64,000 nucleotides of DNA from PALSA-1440 sp050011195 (GTDB lineage: Bacteria > Verrucomicrobiota > Verrucomicrobiia > Limisphaerales > UBA8199): the NCBI GenBank assembly GCA_050011195.1, contig JBEKJO010000013.1, forward strand, positions 1-64,000, in the 5' to 3' direction. Within the stretch, counting starts at the first letter, position 1. Each line of letters begins with the position of its first letter. Positions 36,466-45,231 of this stretch are shown here, piece after piece. Both the position numbers and the translations under genes were made by a program. The notes beneath the pieces are model-generated. The model worked only from the letters and a program-made list of their open reading frames with translations, was not told the origin of the DNA and did no database searches.

Positions 36466-36600
36466 AAACGGAGTGACGGAGAATTGGAGTAATGGAGTAA
36501 TGTGCTGACAAATGAACACGGTGTTGGAGCAGAGGCGTGTTGGAGGAGCGGGATTGTTCCCATCACTCCACCACTCCAGTGCTCCATCACCCCAATCCCC
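36466..36600. repeat. GGAGTAATG 'word' repeats with inverted partner
   Basis: Tandem GGAGTAATG-like units near 36470-36500 face CACTCCAGTGCTCCATCAC-type units near 36565-36595, allowing a long imperfect hairpin between the PspA-like and binding-protein genes. The same words occur at 52556-52606. Confidence 0.65.
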
Positions 36601-36608
36601 TTAATGCT

Positions 36609-38345
36609 ATGACAACACGTGGAAAGATAGTTTTGACAATTGTGCTCCTGGCCGTGGTCGGCTTTGGAGTGTACCGCTGGTGGGACAAGATCGCGCCCCA
36701 AAGCAAACCGCAGAATGTATCCGTTGACGTCGCCAAGGTCAGGGATGACATCGCCAAGGCCAAAGCCGTGCCGGTGGACATCCCGCTGCTGGCGGGCACC
36801 AATGTGGCGACGCTGGTCGAGCGCTCGGGGATTCCCGCGGTGAGCGGCGTCAGCGACTACAAGAAGGAGATGAAAGACGGCAAGCCGGTCGTCGAGTTCC
36901 CCATCAACGTCTGGCCCGGCTGGGCGCCCATCATCATGGCCAACGCCGGCATGGAACCGAGTGACCAAAGCGTCTTCGCCAGGAAATATGGCTTCTATGT
37001 TCACCTCGCCATCGTGGACGACCCCGTGAAGGCGCGCGACCTCTTCGCCAGCGGCCAAAGCCACATCCTATGGGGCACGCTGGACATGATCGCGCTGTTC
37101 GCGCCGGAACTGGTCAAGGACTCGCGCACGGTGCCGGTGGTGTGCCAGCAAATCGACTTCTCGGCGGGCGGCGACGGCGTGGTCGCCCGGGGCGACATTC
37201 GCAGCGTCAACGATCTTCGGATCAAGGACGGCAAGCGCAGGAAGGTGGTGCTGGCCCAGAACTCGCCCAGCCATTATCTCATCATGTCGCTGCTCATCGA
37301 CGCGGGCATCGACCCGGGGGACATTGATTTCAAATGGTCAGCGGATGCGCCCTCGGCGGCGAAGATATTCGTGCAGGACCCTAGCTACGACGCGTTCGTG
37401 GGCTGGTCGCCGGACATCTATAATGTCACGGACAAGCTGAAAGGCTCGCGCCTGGTGGTGACGACCGGCACCGCCAACCACCTGATCGCCGACGTGTGGG
37501 CAGTGCGCAACGATTTCTACCGCGACCACCCGGAGATCGTGTCGGGCCTGGTGCGCGGCATCCTGGAAGGCGTGGATATGGTGCGCAAAGACCCCGGCCG
37601 GGCCGCCCAGGCGCTGGCCACCGGCTTCAGCCTGCCGGTGGAGGATTGCAAGAACATGGTCGGCAAGGACGGCGGCATTACGGAAGGCGACGCCCACCTG
37701 ACGAACTATCGCGAGAACGCGAAGTTCTTCCTCGACCCGTTCAACCCGGCGAGCTTTGAAGTCGTCTGGAACAGCGCCTCGACCATCTACAAGTCCCTGG
37801 GCACGATCAGCAGTTCCGTGCCGGCGGCCAAAGTCAAGGCGGCGACGGTCCTGGCCGCCATGTCCGAGGAATACAAGGATGTGCGCGACCTCTCCCAGCC
37901 GACCTTCAAACCCGATGCGCTGATGAAGATGAGCGCCGAGGCGGGCGCCGGCCAGGTGCTGACCAAGGCGGTGCAGGTTGCCTTCGAGCCGAACAAATCG
38001 GTCCTCAACGCGGAGTATGACACGACCATCCCGGCCACGCTGGAGGAAATCGGCAAGCTCGCCGGGCGGTTCGGCAACGCCTACATCATCATCGAGGGCA
38101 ACACCGATGCCAGCCGCAAAGGCATCGTCCCCACCGACCTGGTCCGGCAGCTCTCCTACGACCGCGCCGACGCCGTGCGCAAGGCCATTATGGACAAGTA
38201 CCAGTTCGACCCGAACAAGTTCAAGGTGGTCGGCAACGGCTGGGACAATCCGCTGCCGGGCTGCACCGACCCGAGCAACGCCGAGCATAACAAGAAGAAC
38301 CGCCGCGTTGAGGTCAAGGTCTTCCCGCTCGAATCCGGGTCCTGA
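36609..38345 (+). CDS. Membrane-anchored ABC solute-binding protein fused to OmpA domain
   Basis: Residues 1-25 form an uncleaved-looking membrane anchor (KIVLTIVLLAVVGFGVYRWW). Residues about 60-440 are a periplasmic binding fold of the nitrate/sulfonate/taurine type (NMT1-like): WPGWAPIIMANAGMEPSDQS, ASGQSHILWGTLDMIALFAP. Residues about 450-575 are an OmpA-like peptidoglycan-binding domain (VAFEPNKSVLNAEYDT; EGNTDASRKG; KNRRVEVKV). One protein would therefore link the inner membrane, an ABC permease and the cell wall. Similar phosphate-binding/OmpA fusions are known, but their ligand is unclear. The matching permease and ATPase follow directly. Confidence 0.88.
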   Translation: MTTRGKIVLTIVLLAVVGFGVYRWWDKIAPQSKPQNVSVDVAKVRDDIAKAKAVPVDIPLLAGTNVATLVERSGIPAVSGVSDYKKEMKDGKPVVEFPINVWPGWAPIIMANAGMEPSDQSVFARKYGFYVHLAIVDDPVKARDLFASGQSHILWGTLDMIALFAPELVKDSRTVPVVCQQIDFSAGGDGVVARGDIRSVNDLRIKDGKRRKVVLAQNSPSHYLIMSLLIDAGIDPGDIDFKWSADAPSAAKIFVQDPSYDAFVGWSPDIYNVTDKLKGSRLVVTTGTANHLIADVWAVRNDFYRDHPEIVSGLVRGILEGVDMVRKDPGRAAQALATGFSLPVEDCKNMVGKDGGITEGDAHLTNYRENAKFFLDPFNPASFEVVWNSASTIYKSLGTISSSVPAAKVKAATVLAAMSEEYKDVRDLSQPTFKPDALMKMSAEAGAGQVLTKAVQVAFEPNKSVLNAEYDTTIPATLEEIGKLAGRFGNAYIIIEGNTDASRKGIVPTDLVRQLSYDRADAVRKAIMDKYQFDPNKFKVVGNGWDNPLPGCTDPSNAEHNKKNRRVEVKVFPLESGS

Positions 38346-38511
38346 GTCCGAGTTGGCCCGAACCAGGCGACTAGTGCCAGCCTTCGGCCGGCACGCATAG
38401 ACAAGCAATGACCCGTTTTCGAAACCGAGACGAGGCACGGCGCCCTCAGGGCCAAGTGTCAATAGTAACGGGACAAGCGAGCACCCCGGCCCCAGCGGGG
38501 CATTATGCCAT

Positions 38512-39384
38512 ATGCCAGAATCCTTCCGCTTCCTGATCTTCGCCGTGGTGTTCGTGGTGGTTCTGACGCTGGTCGTTCGCCTGACCAGACTGCGGGTCCG
38601 TGGGGACTTGCCTTCAGCCAAGATGATAGGTCTGACGGCCTTGTTTATTGGAGTCGTCCTGGTGGCCTGGTGGTTGGTCACCCGCGGCCAGCCGGAAAAG
38701 CGGATGATCCAATCGCTCATTTTGCCCAGCCCGACGGAAGTCCTCAGTGCTTTCAAGCCGTTGCACTTGGAACAAGGCCTGGTGCGCAGCGCCTTTTATT
38801 CATGGCTCCGGGTGACCGCCGGCTTTGGGCTGGCCGCCCTCGTGGCTCTGCCCCTGGGGGTTTACATGGCGACCTTCCCGTCAGTCGCCGCATTCTTTCG
38901 GCCCCTCTCCCTGGCGGGGACCTACGTGCCCATCGTGGTCCTTATCCCCTTGAGCATGACATGGTTCGGCACCGGCGAAGCCCAGAAGATGGGATTCCTG
39001 TTCATCGGCTGCTTCGTCGCGTTGCTGCCGTTAGTCATCAAGGACATCGCCGACGTGCCGTCTGCTTTCTTGGATGTGGCGGTCACGAAAGGCGCATCAC
39101 AATGGCAACTGGTCCGACACGTTCTGTTCCCCGTAGCCCAGGCCAACATCTGGGACCACATGCGCGGTGTGTATGGCGTGGGCTGGGGTTGGATCATTAT
39201 GGCGGAAGTTTTTGTTCGGCCGGAGTATGGGCTCGGCGGCTTGATCGATGTCTCCACCCGGCGCAGTCAAACCGGCTCGGTTTATGCGATTATCCTTGTG
39301 ATTGTGTTGATCGCCGTGGCTTGCGACCAGTTGTGGCGGCTGGGGGGTGAATTGCTCTTCCCGTACCGCAAGACGGAAGAGTGA
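38512..39384 (+). CDS. ABC transporter permease (nitrate/taurine type)
   Basis: This 290-residue BPD-type inner-membrane permease has about six to seven hydrophobic segments. The cytoplasmic EAA-like loop (LDVAVTKGASQWQLVRHVLFP) contacts the ATPase. It is of the SsuC/TauC/NrtB type and matches the binding-protein class upstream and the ATPase three bases downstream. The ATG at 38512 is preceded by a 166-base gap with a GTGCC...GGCAC hairpin at about 38373-38397. The ligand is unknown. Confidence 0.92.
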   Translation: MPESFRFLIFAVVFVVVLTLVVRLTRLRVRGDLPSAKMIGLTALFIGVVLVAWWLVTRGQPEKRMIQSLILPSPTEVLSAFKPLHLEQGLVRSAFYSWLRVTAGFGLAALVALPLGVYMATFPSVAAFFRPLSLAGTYVPIVVLIPLSMTWFGTGEAQKMGFLFIGCFVALLPLVIKDIADVPSAFLDVAVTKGASQWQLVRHVLFPVAQANIWDHMRGVYGVGWGWIIMAEVFVRPEYGLGGLIDVSTRRSQTGSVYAIILVIVLIAVACDQLWRLGGELLFPYRKTEE

Positions 39385-39387
39385 GTT

Positions 39388-40299
39388 ATGCCGGAAGCCA
39401 GTCATCCCAGCGACGGTGCCGCGCCTCATCACGCGAAGCCCGACCAGGCCGAGGGCTTGCTCGCGGCTCCGCCGGAACAGCGGCTGCTCGCGCCCCCGGA
39501 CGTAGTGACCTTCAAGCACGTCTCCAAGACCTTCGGCCACGGACCGGATGCCAAGCTGGCGCTTCAGGACATCGACTTCACCATCGAAGACCTGCCCAAC
39601 ACTGGTGAGCTTATCACGATTGTCGGTCCCTCAGGCTGTGGGAAGTCCACCCTCCTGCGCATCATCGCCGGCTTGAAACCGCATTTCCCCCAGACCAGTG
39701 GCCAAGTGCTCGTGCAAGACAAGCCGGTGCAGGAACCGGGGCCGGACCGGGGCCTGGTGGACCAGAAGTACTCGCTGCTGCCACACCTGAATGTGCTCGA
39801 GAACGTCGCCTTCGGGCTGAAGTTGCGCGGGGTGAAACGCTCGGACCGAATCGCCCGCGCGCAGGAATGGGTGAAGAAGGTCGGCCTGGAAGGGTCGGAG
39901 AAGAAGTTCCCATCCGAGCTTTCAGGCGGCATGCAGCAGAGGGTGGCCATCGCCGCGACGCTCATTCTCCAGCCGCACATCCTGCTCATGGACGAACCTT
40001 TCGGGGCCTTGGACCCCGGCATCCGCCTGCGGATGCAGGAACTGCTCATCGAACTGTGGAATGAACAGAAAAGCACGGTGTTTCTGGTGACCCACTCGGT
40101 CGAGGAGGCGGTTTACCTGGGCGACCGCGTGTTTTTGATGGCCCCCAGCCCGGGGCGGCTGGTGGAGATTCTGAAGGTGCCACGGCCAGCCGAGCCGCCG
40201 GAGGAAAGCCGCCGCAAGCCGTGGTTCATTAACTTCTGCCAGGCGCTGCTCCATCGGCTCGAAGAGGAATCCCCCGCCCCGCATGGCGTAAAGGTCTAG
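39388..40299 (+). CDS. ABC transporter ATP-binding protein (nitrate/taurine type)
   Basis: This 303-residue ATPase has Walker A GPSGCGKST at 80-88, the signature LSGGMQQRVAIAAT, Walker B ILLMDEPFGALD and the switch histidine in VTHSVEEAV. It carries an unusual 35-residue N-terminal extension (MPEASHPSDGAAPHHAKPDQ onward). It would power the upstream permease. The three-base spacing to the permease gene suggests coupling. Confidence 0.94.
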   Translation: MPEASHPSDGAAPHHAKPDQAEGLLAAPPEQRLLAPPDVVTFKHVSKTFGHGPDAKLALQDIDFTIEDLPNTGELITIVGPSGCGKSTLLRIIAGLKPHFPQTSGQVLVQDKPVQEPGPDRGLVDQKYSLLPHLNVLENVAFGLKLRGVKRSDRIARAQEWVKKVGLEGSEKKFPSELSGGMQQRVAIAATLILQPHILLMDEPFGALDPGIRLRMQELLIELWNEQKSTVFLVTHSVEEAVYLGDRVFLMAPSPGRLVEILKVPRPAEPPEESRRKPWFINFCQALLHRLEEESPAPHGVKV

Positions 40300-40360
40300 C
40301 CGCTGAACTTTTGTGTGTCCCCCAATTCTCGCCTGCGCTAGACTGCCCGCGTAGAACCGC

Positions 40361-41344
40361 ATGGACGAGCAAGCGCCAAATTATCATCGCGAGTTTCTGA
40401 AAAGCCCGCAACACGCGGCGCTGGGGCTGCTCACGCTGGGGGCGGGCTTCATGAGCGGGATGATGCTGCCGCTCATTGCCGGCGTAACCTGCTATACGCT
40501 GGGCTGGATTTATCTGCCCGACCTCCCGTTCTTCCGCCGCTGGGTGGACCACCGCCGCGAAGCCGCCAAACGCGCGGAGGATGTGCAAAAGGTCGCCGCC
40601 TTCGTTCAGCGCCGGGACGCCCTCATCGCCTCCCTCTCGCCGGTTCGCCGCGAATGCTACACCCGCCTCGCCGCCGTCTGCCACGACATCGAGACCGCCA
40701 GCGCGGACAATCTGCTGGCCTCCGCCGACCCCGCCACCGACCCCCGCCTGCGCAAGCTGGACGAGCTGATGTGGACCTACCTGCGCCTGTTGGGCATTCA
40801 GGAGTCGCTCGAGCAGTTTCTGGCGACCGAGCGCAGCGAAAACGTGCCGGCCATTTTGAAGGACGCCGAAGCCGAAGCCGCCCGCCTCAACACCGAAGTC
40901 GAGGCCCTCAAAGCCAAGGGCAACAGCGACGCCCTGGACACCAGGCAACGCTATCTGGGCTCGCGCCTCGAGCGGTTGGAAGTGCTGCGCAAACGTCAGC
41001 AACGCAGCGAGCAGGCCGAGGCCAACCTCGCTCTTGTCGTCGCGGAGCAGGAGCGCCTCGACCAGCAGATCAAGCTCATCCGCGCCGATGCTGTCGCCAC
41101 CAAGAACGCCGAGACCCTTACCGCCCGCATTGACGCCACCGTCGAACACCTGGACCAGACCAACAAATGGCTCTCCGAGATGGATGAGTTCAAGGACCTC
41201 GTCGGCGACATGCCTGCCACGGATCTCCGGGTTGGTTACCAGGCGGCCGCGGCTCCGTTGCCCGTCGCGCCGGCTCCGCCGCCACCCATCATTCAGAATG
41301 TGCCATTCAAGAAGCGCTACCCCGACCGTCAGCGCCAGGCATGA
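40361..41344 (+). CDS. Membrane-anchored coiled-coil protein
   Basis: I do not recognise a named family. The 327-residue product has two close hydrophobic segments at about residues 18-52 (AALGLLTLGAGFMSGMMLPL and AGVTCYTLGWIYL). Long helical coiled coils run from residues 60 to 280, and a Pro/Ala-rich tail ends in a basic patch. It should sit in the inner membrane with a large cytosolic coiled coil, where it could connect the PspA-like protein or the AAA ATPase to the membrane. Its place between the ABC genes and the AAA gene supports membership of the same system. Confidence 0.75.
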   Translation: MDEQAPNYHREFLKSPQHAALGLLTLGAGFMSGMMLPLIAGVTCYTLGWIYLPDLPFFRRWVDHRREAAKRAEDVQKVAAFVQRRDALIASLSPVRRECYTRLAAVCHDIETASADNLLASADPATDPRLRKLDELMWTYLRLLGIQESLEQFLATERSENVPAILKDAEAEAARLNTEVEALKAKGNSDALDTRQRYLGSRLERLEVLRKRQQRSEQAEANLALVVAEQERLDQQIKLIRADAVATKNAETLTARIDATVEHLDQTNKWLSEMDEFKDLVGDMPATDLRVGYQAAAAPLPVAPAPPPPIIQNVPFKKRYPDRQRQA

Positions 41345-41345
41345 T

Positions 41346-41554
41346 GAAATCCGAAATCCGAAATCCGAAGCCCGAAAGAAGCCCGAAGAATCGCGCTTCG
41401 TGTGGCTGTAGCGCGTCCAGGCACCGCCACTCGCAGTCTGTGCTATGGAGCCACTGTCCGCCGGCAACCGGGCGTGCCCTTCGGGGACAAATTCGGATTT
41501 CGGCCCTCGGATTTCCTTCGGTCCTCGGATTTCGGATTTCGGATTTCGGATTTC
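41346..41554. repeat. CCGAAAT 'word' repeats in inverted arrangement
   Basis: Tandem AAATCCGAAATCCGAAAT units at 41346-41370 face GGATTTCGGATTTCGGATTT units at 41526-41554, so the gap between the coiled-coil and AAA genes can fold into a long stem with a loop of about 150 bases. Confidence 0.75.
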
Positions 41555-41567
41555 ACCTTCCCTCCCC

Positions 41568-43382
41568 ATGAAAACTGAATCCTCCACCGCTCCACCATCC
41601 TCAACCGCAACCACCGCAACGCCATCCCGCCTCCCTCTGAAAGGCTGGGCGCTCGAACTGGCGCGCCGCTGGAACGGCGGCACCTATTCGCTGTTTATCC
41701 TCCACGGCAACATCTTTGATCTGTTCCCCGTGCAGGACGACTCAAGCGTCAATTACGTCCCGCTCAAAACCTTCCTCGTGCGCCGGCTCTTCCCCGAGCG
41801 CGCCTGCCTCCTCTTCTACGACATCAGCGACGGTTTGACCTTCGGCTCCGCCGACATGCAGAAACGCTTCTTCGAGTGGCTCGAGGTCTATGACAACGTC
41901 GAGAACACCAACTTCCATGCCTCCGGGCCGCCGCGGGACCTCCTCCATCTGGCCCCCCTGCTCCGCCGGTTCTTCCTGCGCGTCGCCGAAGAGAAAGAAA
42001 AGTGGCGCGGCATCACCTTGGTCATTGATTTCCCCGAGAAACTGATCCCCGCCTGCGAGGAAGCCAATGCCAGCATGGAGGAACGCATGAACCTGGTGAC
42101 GTTCCTCAAGTGGGCTGCGGCGCCGGAACTTGCCCGGCTCGACATCGGCGTCGTGCTAGTCACCGAGACCGCCGACGAACTCAGCGCGCGCCTGCTCCAA
42201 AACCCCTATGTCGCCCAGGTCCGCATCGAATTGCCCGACGCCGACGAGCGGCTCCGCTTCCTCCAATCCGGCTGGGCCGAAGAGATGGCGGACGGCAAGC
42301 CCTTCTCCAACTGGAGCGATTTCTCCGCCGAAGAGCTGGCCGCGCGCACCTCGGGGCTGAACCTGTTGCGCATTCGCCACTTCCTCGCCGAGGCCATCCG
42401 CAATGGCATCCGCGTCACGCAGGAACATCTGACCGCCAGCAAGAAGCGCCTCATCGAGGAATACTGCCAGGGTTTGGTGCGCTTCATAGACCCGAAGCCC
42501 GGCGTGAACCTCGACCTTGTGGCCACACATGTCGCACCCAAGCAGAGGCTGCGCGAGCTGGCCTGGCTCATCAAGAATGGCAAGACGGACGTGATCGAGC
42601 GCGGTGTCCTCGTGCCGGGCCGTGTGGGGGTAGGCAAATCCTTTCTCATTGACTGCTTTGCCAGCGAATGTGGCCTCCCCGTCATGGAAATGGGCGAGTT
42701 CCGCTCCAAATGGGTCGGCGATACCGAACGCCAACAGGCGCGCATTCTGATGACCATCCGCGCCCTGGGGCCGGTCATTGTGGTCGTGGACGAAGCCGAT
42801 GCCGTCTTCGGCGACCGCGAAGCCGACGGTGACAGCGGCGTTTCCGGGCGCGTCTTCGCCGCCTTCGCCGCGCACATCGGCGATTCCACCCTGCGCGGGC
42901 GCGAGCTTTGGGTGGCGATGACCTCCCGGCCGGACCTGCTGTCCATTGACATGAAACGGCAGGGGCGCTTTGGGCTTTGCATTCCGCTCTTCCCGGCCCA
43001 AGGGGCGGACGACGTGGTCGAACTCTTTACCACCGTCGCCAAGGTCAAGAAGATTGCCCTGACCGAGCCAATCCTCGCCTACATCCGCCAGAACCTCGGC
43101 TCGCGGCCTCTCACCGGCAGCGACGTGGAATCCATCCTCATCCGCGCCAAAGAACGCGCCGTGCTGGCGAAACGGGACGACGACGTCCAGCGCGCCGACC
43201 TCGAGGAAGCGGTGAACTCGTTCATTGATCCGCTCGACCCGGACCTGCTCGCCTTGCAGGAATTGGCCGCCGTCCTCGCCTGTTCCGACCGCCGCTACCT
43301 GCCCGAGCACTACCTGACAGGCGACCGCGCCCAGTTCCTCGCAGACTTCGCCCGCCTCAAACTCCGCGCCGCCCACCGCTGA
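41568..43382 (+). CDS. Two-module AAA ATPase
   Basis: The 604-residue protein has an N-terminal AAA-like module that lacks a recognisable Walker A (residues about 20-290, with a preserved ITLVIDFPEKL strand and SARLLQNPYVAQVRIELPDA). An active classical AAA module follows, with Walker A PGRVGVGKS near residue 353, Walker B VIVVVDEADAVFG near 404 and a TGSDVESILIRAKERAV lid helix. It resembles FtsH/proteasomal-type AAA cores with no protease domain. It probably remodels proteins of the same cluster. The upstream in-frame extension is repeat DNA, so ATG 41568 is used. Confidence 0.88.
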   Translation: MKTESSTAPPSSTATTATPSRLPLKGWALELARRWNGGTYSLFILHGNIFDLFPVQDDSSVNYVPLKTFLVRRLFPERACLLFYDISDGLTFGSADMQKRFFEWLEVYDNVENTNFHASGPPRDLLHLAPLLRRFFLRVAEEKEKWRGITLVIDFPEKLIPACEEANASMEERMNLVTFLKWAAAPELARLDIGVVLVTETADELSARLLQNPYVAQVRIELPDADERLRFLQSGWAEEMADGKPFSNWSDFSAEELAARTSGLNLLRIRHFLAEAIRNGIRVTQEHLTASKKRLIEEYCQGLVRFIDPKPGVNLDLVATHVAPKQRLRELAWLIKNGKTDVIERGVLVPGRVGVGKSFLIDCFASECGLPVMEMGEFRSKWVGDTERQQARILMTIRALGPVIVVVDEADAVFGDREADGDSGVSGRVFAAFAAHIGDSTLRGRELWVAMTSRPDLLSIDMKRQGRFGLCIPLFPAQGADDVVELFTTVAKVKKIALTEPILAYIRQNLGSRPLTGSDVESILIRAKERAVLAKRDDDVQRADLEEAVNSFIDPLDPDLLALQELAAVLACSDRRYLPEHYLTGDRAQFLADFARLKLRAAHR

Positions 43383-43392
43383 CCAGCTCCCG

Positions 43393-43478
43393 ATTTCACG
43401 TTTTACGTTTCACGCACCCCGCATCACGTTTCACGTTTCACGCATCACGTATCACGCATCACGCATCACGCATCACGC
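43393..43478. repeat. TTTCACG/ATCACGC tandem repeats
   Basis: CACGTTTTACGTTTCACGC is followed by runs of ATCACGC units. A short relative, CACGTTTCACGTTTCACGC, is at 48065-48084. The units are too short and unspaced for CRISPR. Confidence 0.75.
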
Positions 43479-43489
43479 CCCCCCAGCCT

Positions 43490-43849
43490 ATGCTGCTTGC
43501 CACTCACCCCATTCCCACCCTCGAAATAACCGCCCGCATCAGCCAGCCCGACGAGCCTTACGCCGAGCCTGCCGAGTTCCGCATTCGGCACACCGTTGTC
43601 AGGAAAAAGCTCCAGTCCAACAAGCGGTGCAGCATCTACACCCACACCGTCGAATGCTTCAACGATCCCCACGAGCCAGACACGCCCACCCAGACCATGC
43701 AGTTCACCAGCCGCGCCCACGTCCACTTCGACCCGTTCTCCCGGCTGGAAGCTCTGCTCCGGCAGACCCGCTACAAGCGCCTCCGCTGGGTCAAGCGCCC
43801 CGGTCCCCGAGACAACCCGCCCCCGGTTGACTCAGGCCACAGCCAGTAA
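43490..43849 (+). CDS. Hypothetical protein downstream of the AAA gene
   Basis: The product is 119 residues with an uneventful start after repeat DNA. It contains TLEITARISQPDEPYAEPAE, KKLQSNKRCSIYTHTVECFN and an RLEALLRQTRYKRLRWVKRP helix. The mix of charged and aromatic residues is protein-like, but I know no family. It is co-directional with the AAA gene and could be the last gene of that cluster, or a chance frame. Confidence 0.45.
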   Translation: MLLATHPIPTLEITARISQPDEPYAEPAEFRIRHTVVRKKLQSNKRCSIYTHTVECFNDPHEPDTPTQTMQFTSRAHVHFDPFSRLEALLRQTRYKRLRWVKRPGPRDNPPPVDSGHSQ

Positions 43850-43958
43850 AGAGGGGCCGCTTTTGTGTTGACCCCTTGCTGCGCGCGACTGCCTTCCGCG
43901 CGCTTTGCTCTCGGCCAAAGGGAACGCCGGGACGTGGCTAGTTGGGTGATGTCTAGGT

Positions 43959-45083
43959 CTATCTCACCGCGACGAGGATGCATCCACAGCCGGAGTGGCA
44001 ACTGCATACCTCATGGGGCAGGACTGGGGCACGGTCAATGAGGTAAACCACCTGATCGTCGGATCTACACGCTAAACAGCGACCCCGGACCCCGGACCCC
44101 AGCACCTTGACTTTCTGTATCCCTGCAGATTTCATTGCTTGGAGCCCAACTATTCCGAGCCCTCGGGAAAGCAACATCATGGCTTCAACCGACCAATCAA
44201 CTTCATCGTAGTTCAGACCCTCTTCTAAGTATGGCCTCGGGTTGTTCGTCCCCCAGAGCTGCATCATTGCCGCAGCAACCCGGAGATTCGCCAGCGCTTT
44301 CTCATCAAGCTTAGCATGGCGCGCAAGGCTTTCGGAAAAGATCAGGCGCAAGATGGCACTATCCCGGGTTGGTTCGTACCTTTGCCAGTCGATTCCAAGG
44401 CCACGGCCAAAAACACGTGAAGCTTCAAAGGTCGCGACTATTCGGCACGCCTCCTCAACTTGTCGCTGCCGTAGGGCGGCTAAGGATTGATCTTGGGCTT
44501 CCTGCTGGGCCTTAGCGCCCGCTTCCAGGAACCGCTCAGCAAGCCCGCGACCGACCCGGGTGCAAGATAAATACGTCTTGCCGCGAAAGAGCTGAGCCAT
44601 CCCCGCTGGATCTGCCTTCGCAAGCCGTCTCGCCAAGACTGGCTTCGTACCGGACTGAGGTAAACCTCTCTCCTTGGCTCTCTCCTTGGCTAGGGTCTTC
44701 AGGTCGTAGCTTGATTTCGTGCACAGGAGAGAGACCAAATCCGGAGTAACCTTCTCAAGCAAACCGCCCTCCAAGAAGTGGGCAATGACCGCTGTGGGAT
44801 GCTCGTCGAGAACCGAGCTCCAGCGCTGATCGCCGCCCAGAGCGCCGATTTCGGAAGGAGATAGGAACTTACTGAGGAAGAGCAGCCCTGCAGGTGATAG
44901 TTGCACCTGAGGCGCAGGTTGCCCCTCGGAAGGAGTCGCTTCCTTTGGTGCCGGCGGCATGACCAGTTTTATTGAGCGCTTGCAGTGAGGGCACTCTATC
45001 TCTGCGCCAACGCCGTCTTGTGGGAACTCAATCCCCCCGCCGCAATGTTGGCAGTGGTTAGTTAGGTAGCCGTCTTGATTCAT
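43959..45083 (-). CDS. Zinc-ribbon and SAP-domain protein
   Basis: The 374-residue product begins with a zinc ribbon (CQHCGGGIEFP....IECPHCKRS, CxxC..CxxC at residues 11-34). It has a SAP-like helix pair near residues 130-155 (YDLKTLAKERAKERGLPQSG, KPVLARRLAKAD). It ends with a Cys-rich segment (CLACRSDD and APVLPHEVCSCHSGCGCI) that recalls the C-terminal motif of SPP1-gp7-like phage head proteins. No catalytic domain is evident. Its start overlaps the end of a truncated methyltransferase frame, so the locus has been rearranged. Confidence 0.7.
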   Translation of the reverse strand: MNQDGYLTNHCQHCGGGIEFPQDGVGAEIECPHCKRSIKLVMPPAPKEATPSEGQPAPQVQLSPAGLLFLSKFLSPSEIGALGGDQRWSSVLDEHPTAVIAHFLEGGLLEKVTPDLVSLLCTKSSYDLKTLAKERAKERGLPQSGTKPVLARRLAKADPAGMAQLFRGKTYLSCTRVGRGLAERFLEAGAKAQQEAQDQSLAALRQRQVEEACRIVATFEASRVFGRGLGIDWQRYEPTRDSAILRLIFSESLARHAKLDEKALANLRVAAAMMQLWGTNNPRPYLEEGLNYDEVDWSVEAMMLLSRGLGIVGLQAMKSAGIQKVKVLGSGVRGRCLACRSDDQVVYLIDRAPVLPHEVCSCHSGCGCILVAVR

Positions 45084-45231
45084 AGACTCCCAGGCCGTTC
45101 CTCTCGTGGAAGAAGGCGTTGTAGTTTTGGGCGGAGTTGAACGGCGGGTCCAGATAGACGAGGTCCACCGTTTCGTCCTTCAGATACCGCCGCAGGATGT
45201 CCAGGTTGTGGCCGTAGTAAAGCGTGCCCAT
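45058..45231 (-). pseudogene. Truncated DNA methyltransferase (N-terminal fragment)
   Basis: A 57-codon frame begins MGTLYYGHNLDILRRYLKDE and contains LVYLDPPFNS, the DPPF-type catalytic motif IV of amino-methyltransferases, followed by the typical YNAFFHER. It then runs out in LGVYESRRLPN and a stop. The rest of the enzyme, including the target-recognition domain and AdoMet motif I, is missing. The zinc-ribbon gene starts inside its 3' end in another frame. Confidence 0.75.

Noticed and set aside
36537..36608. Upstream start for the binding-protein/OmpA gene
   Set aside because: The codons fall in word-repeat DNA; the ATG at 36609 gives a clean membrane anchor.
43393..43478. CRISPR array
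   Set aside because: The repeat units are 7-9 bases with no unique spacers and no cas genes nearby.
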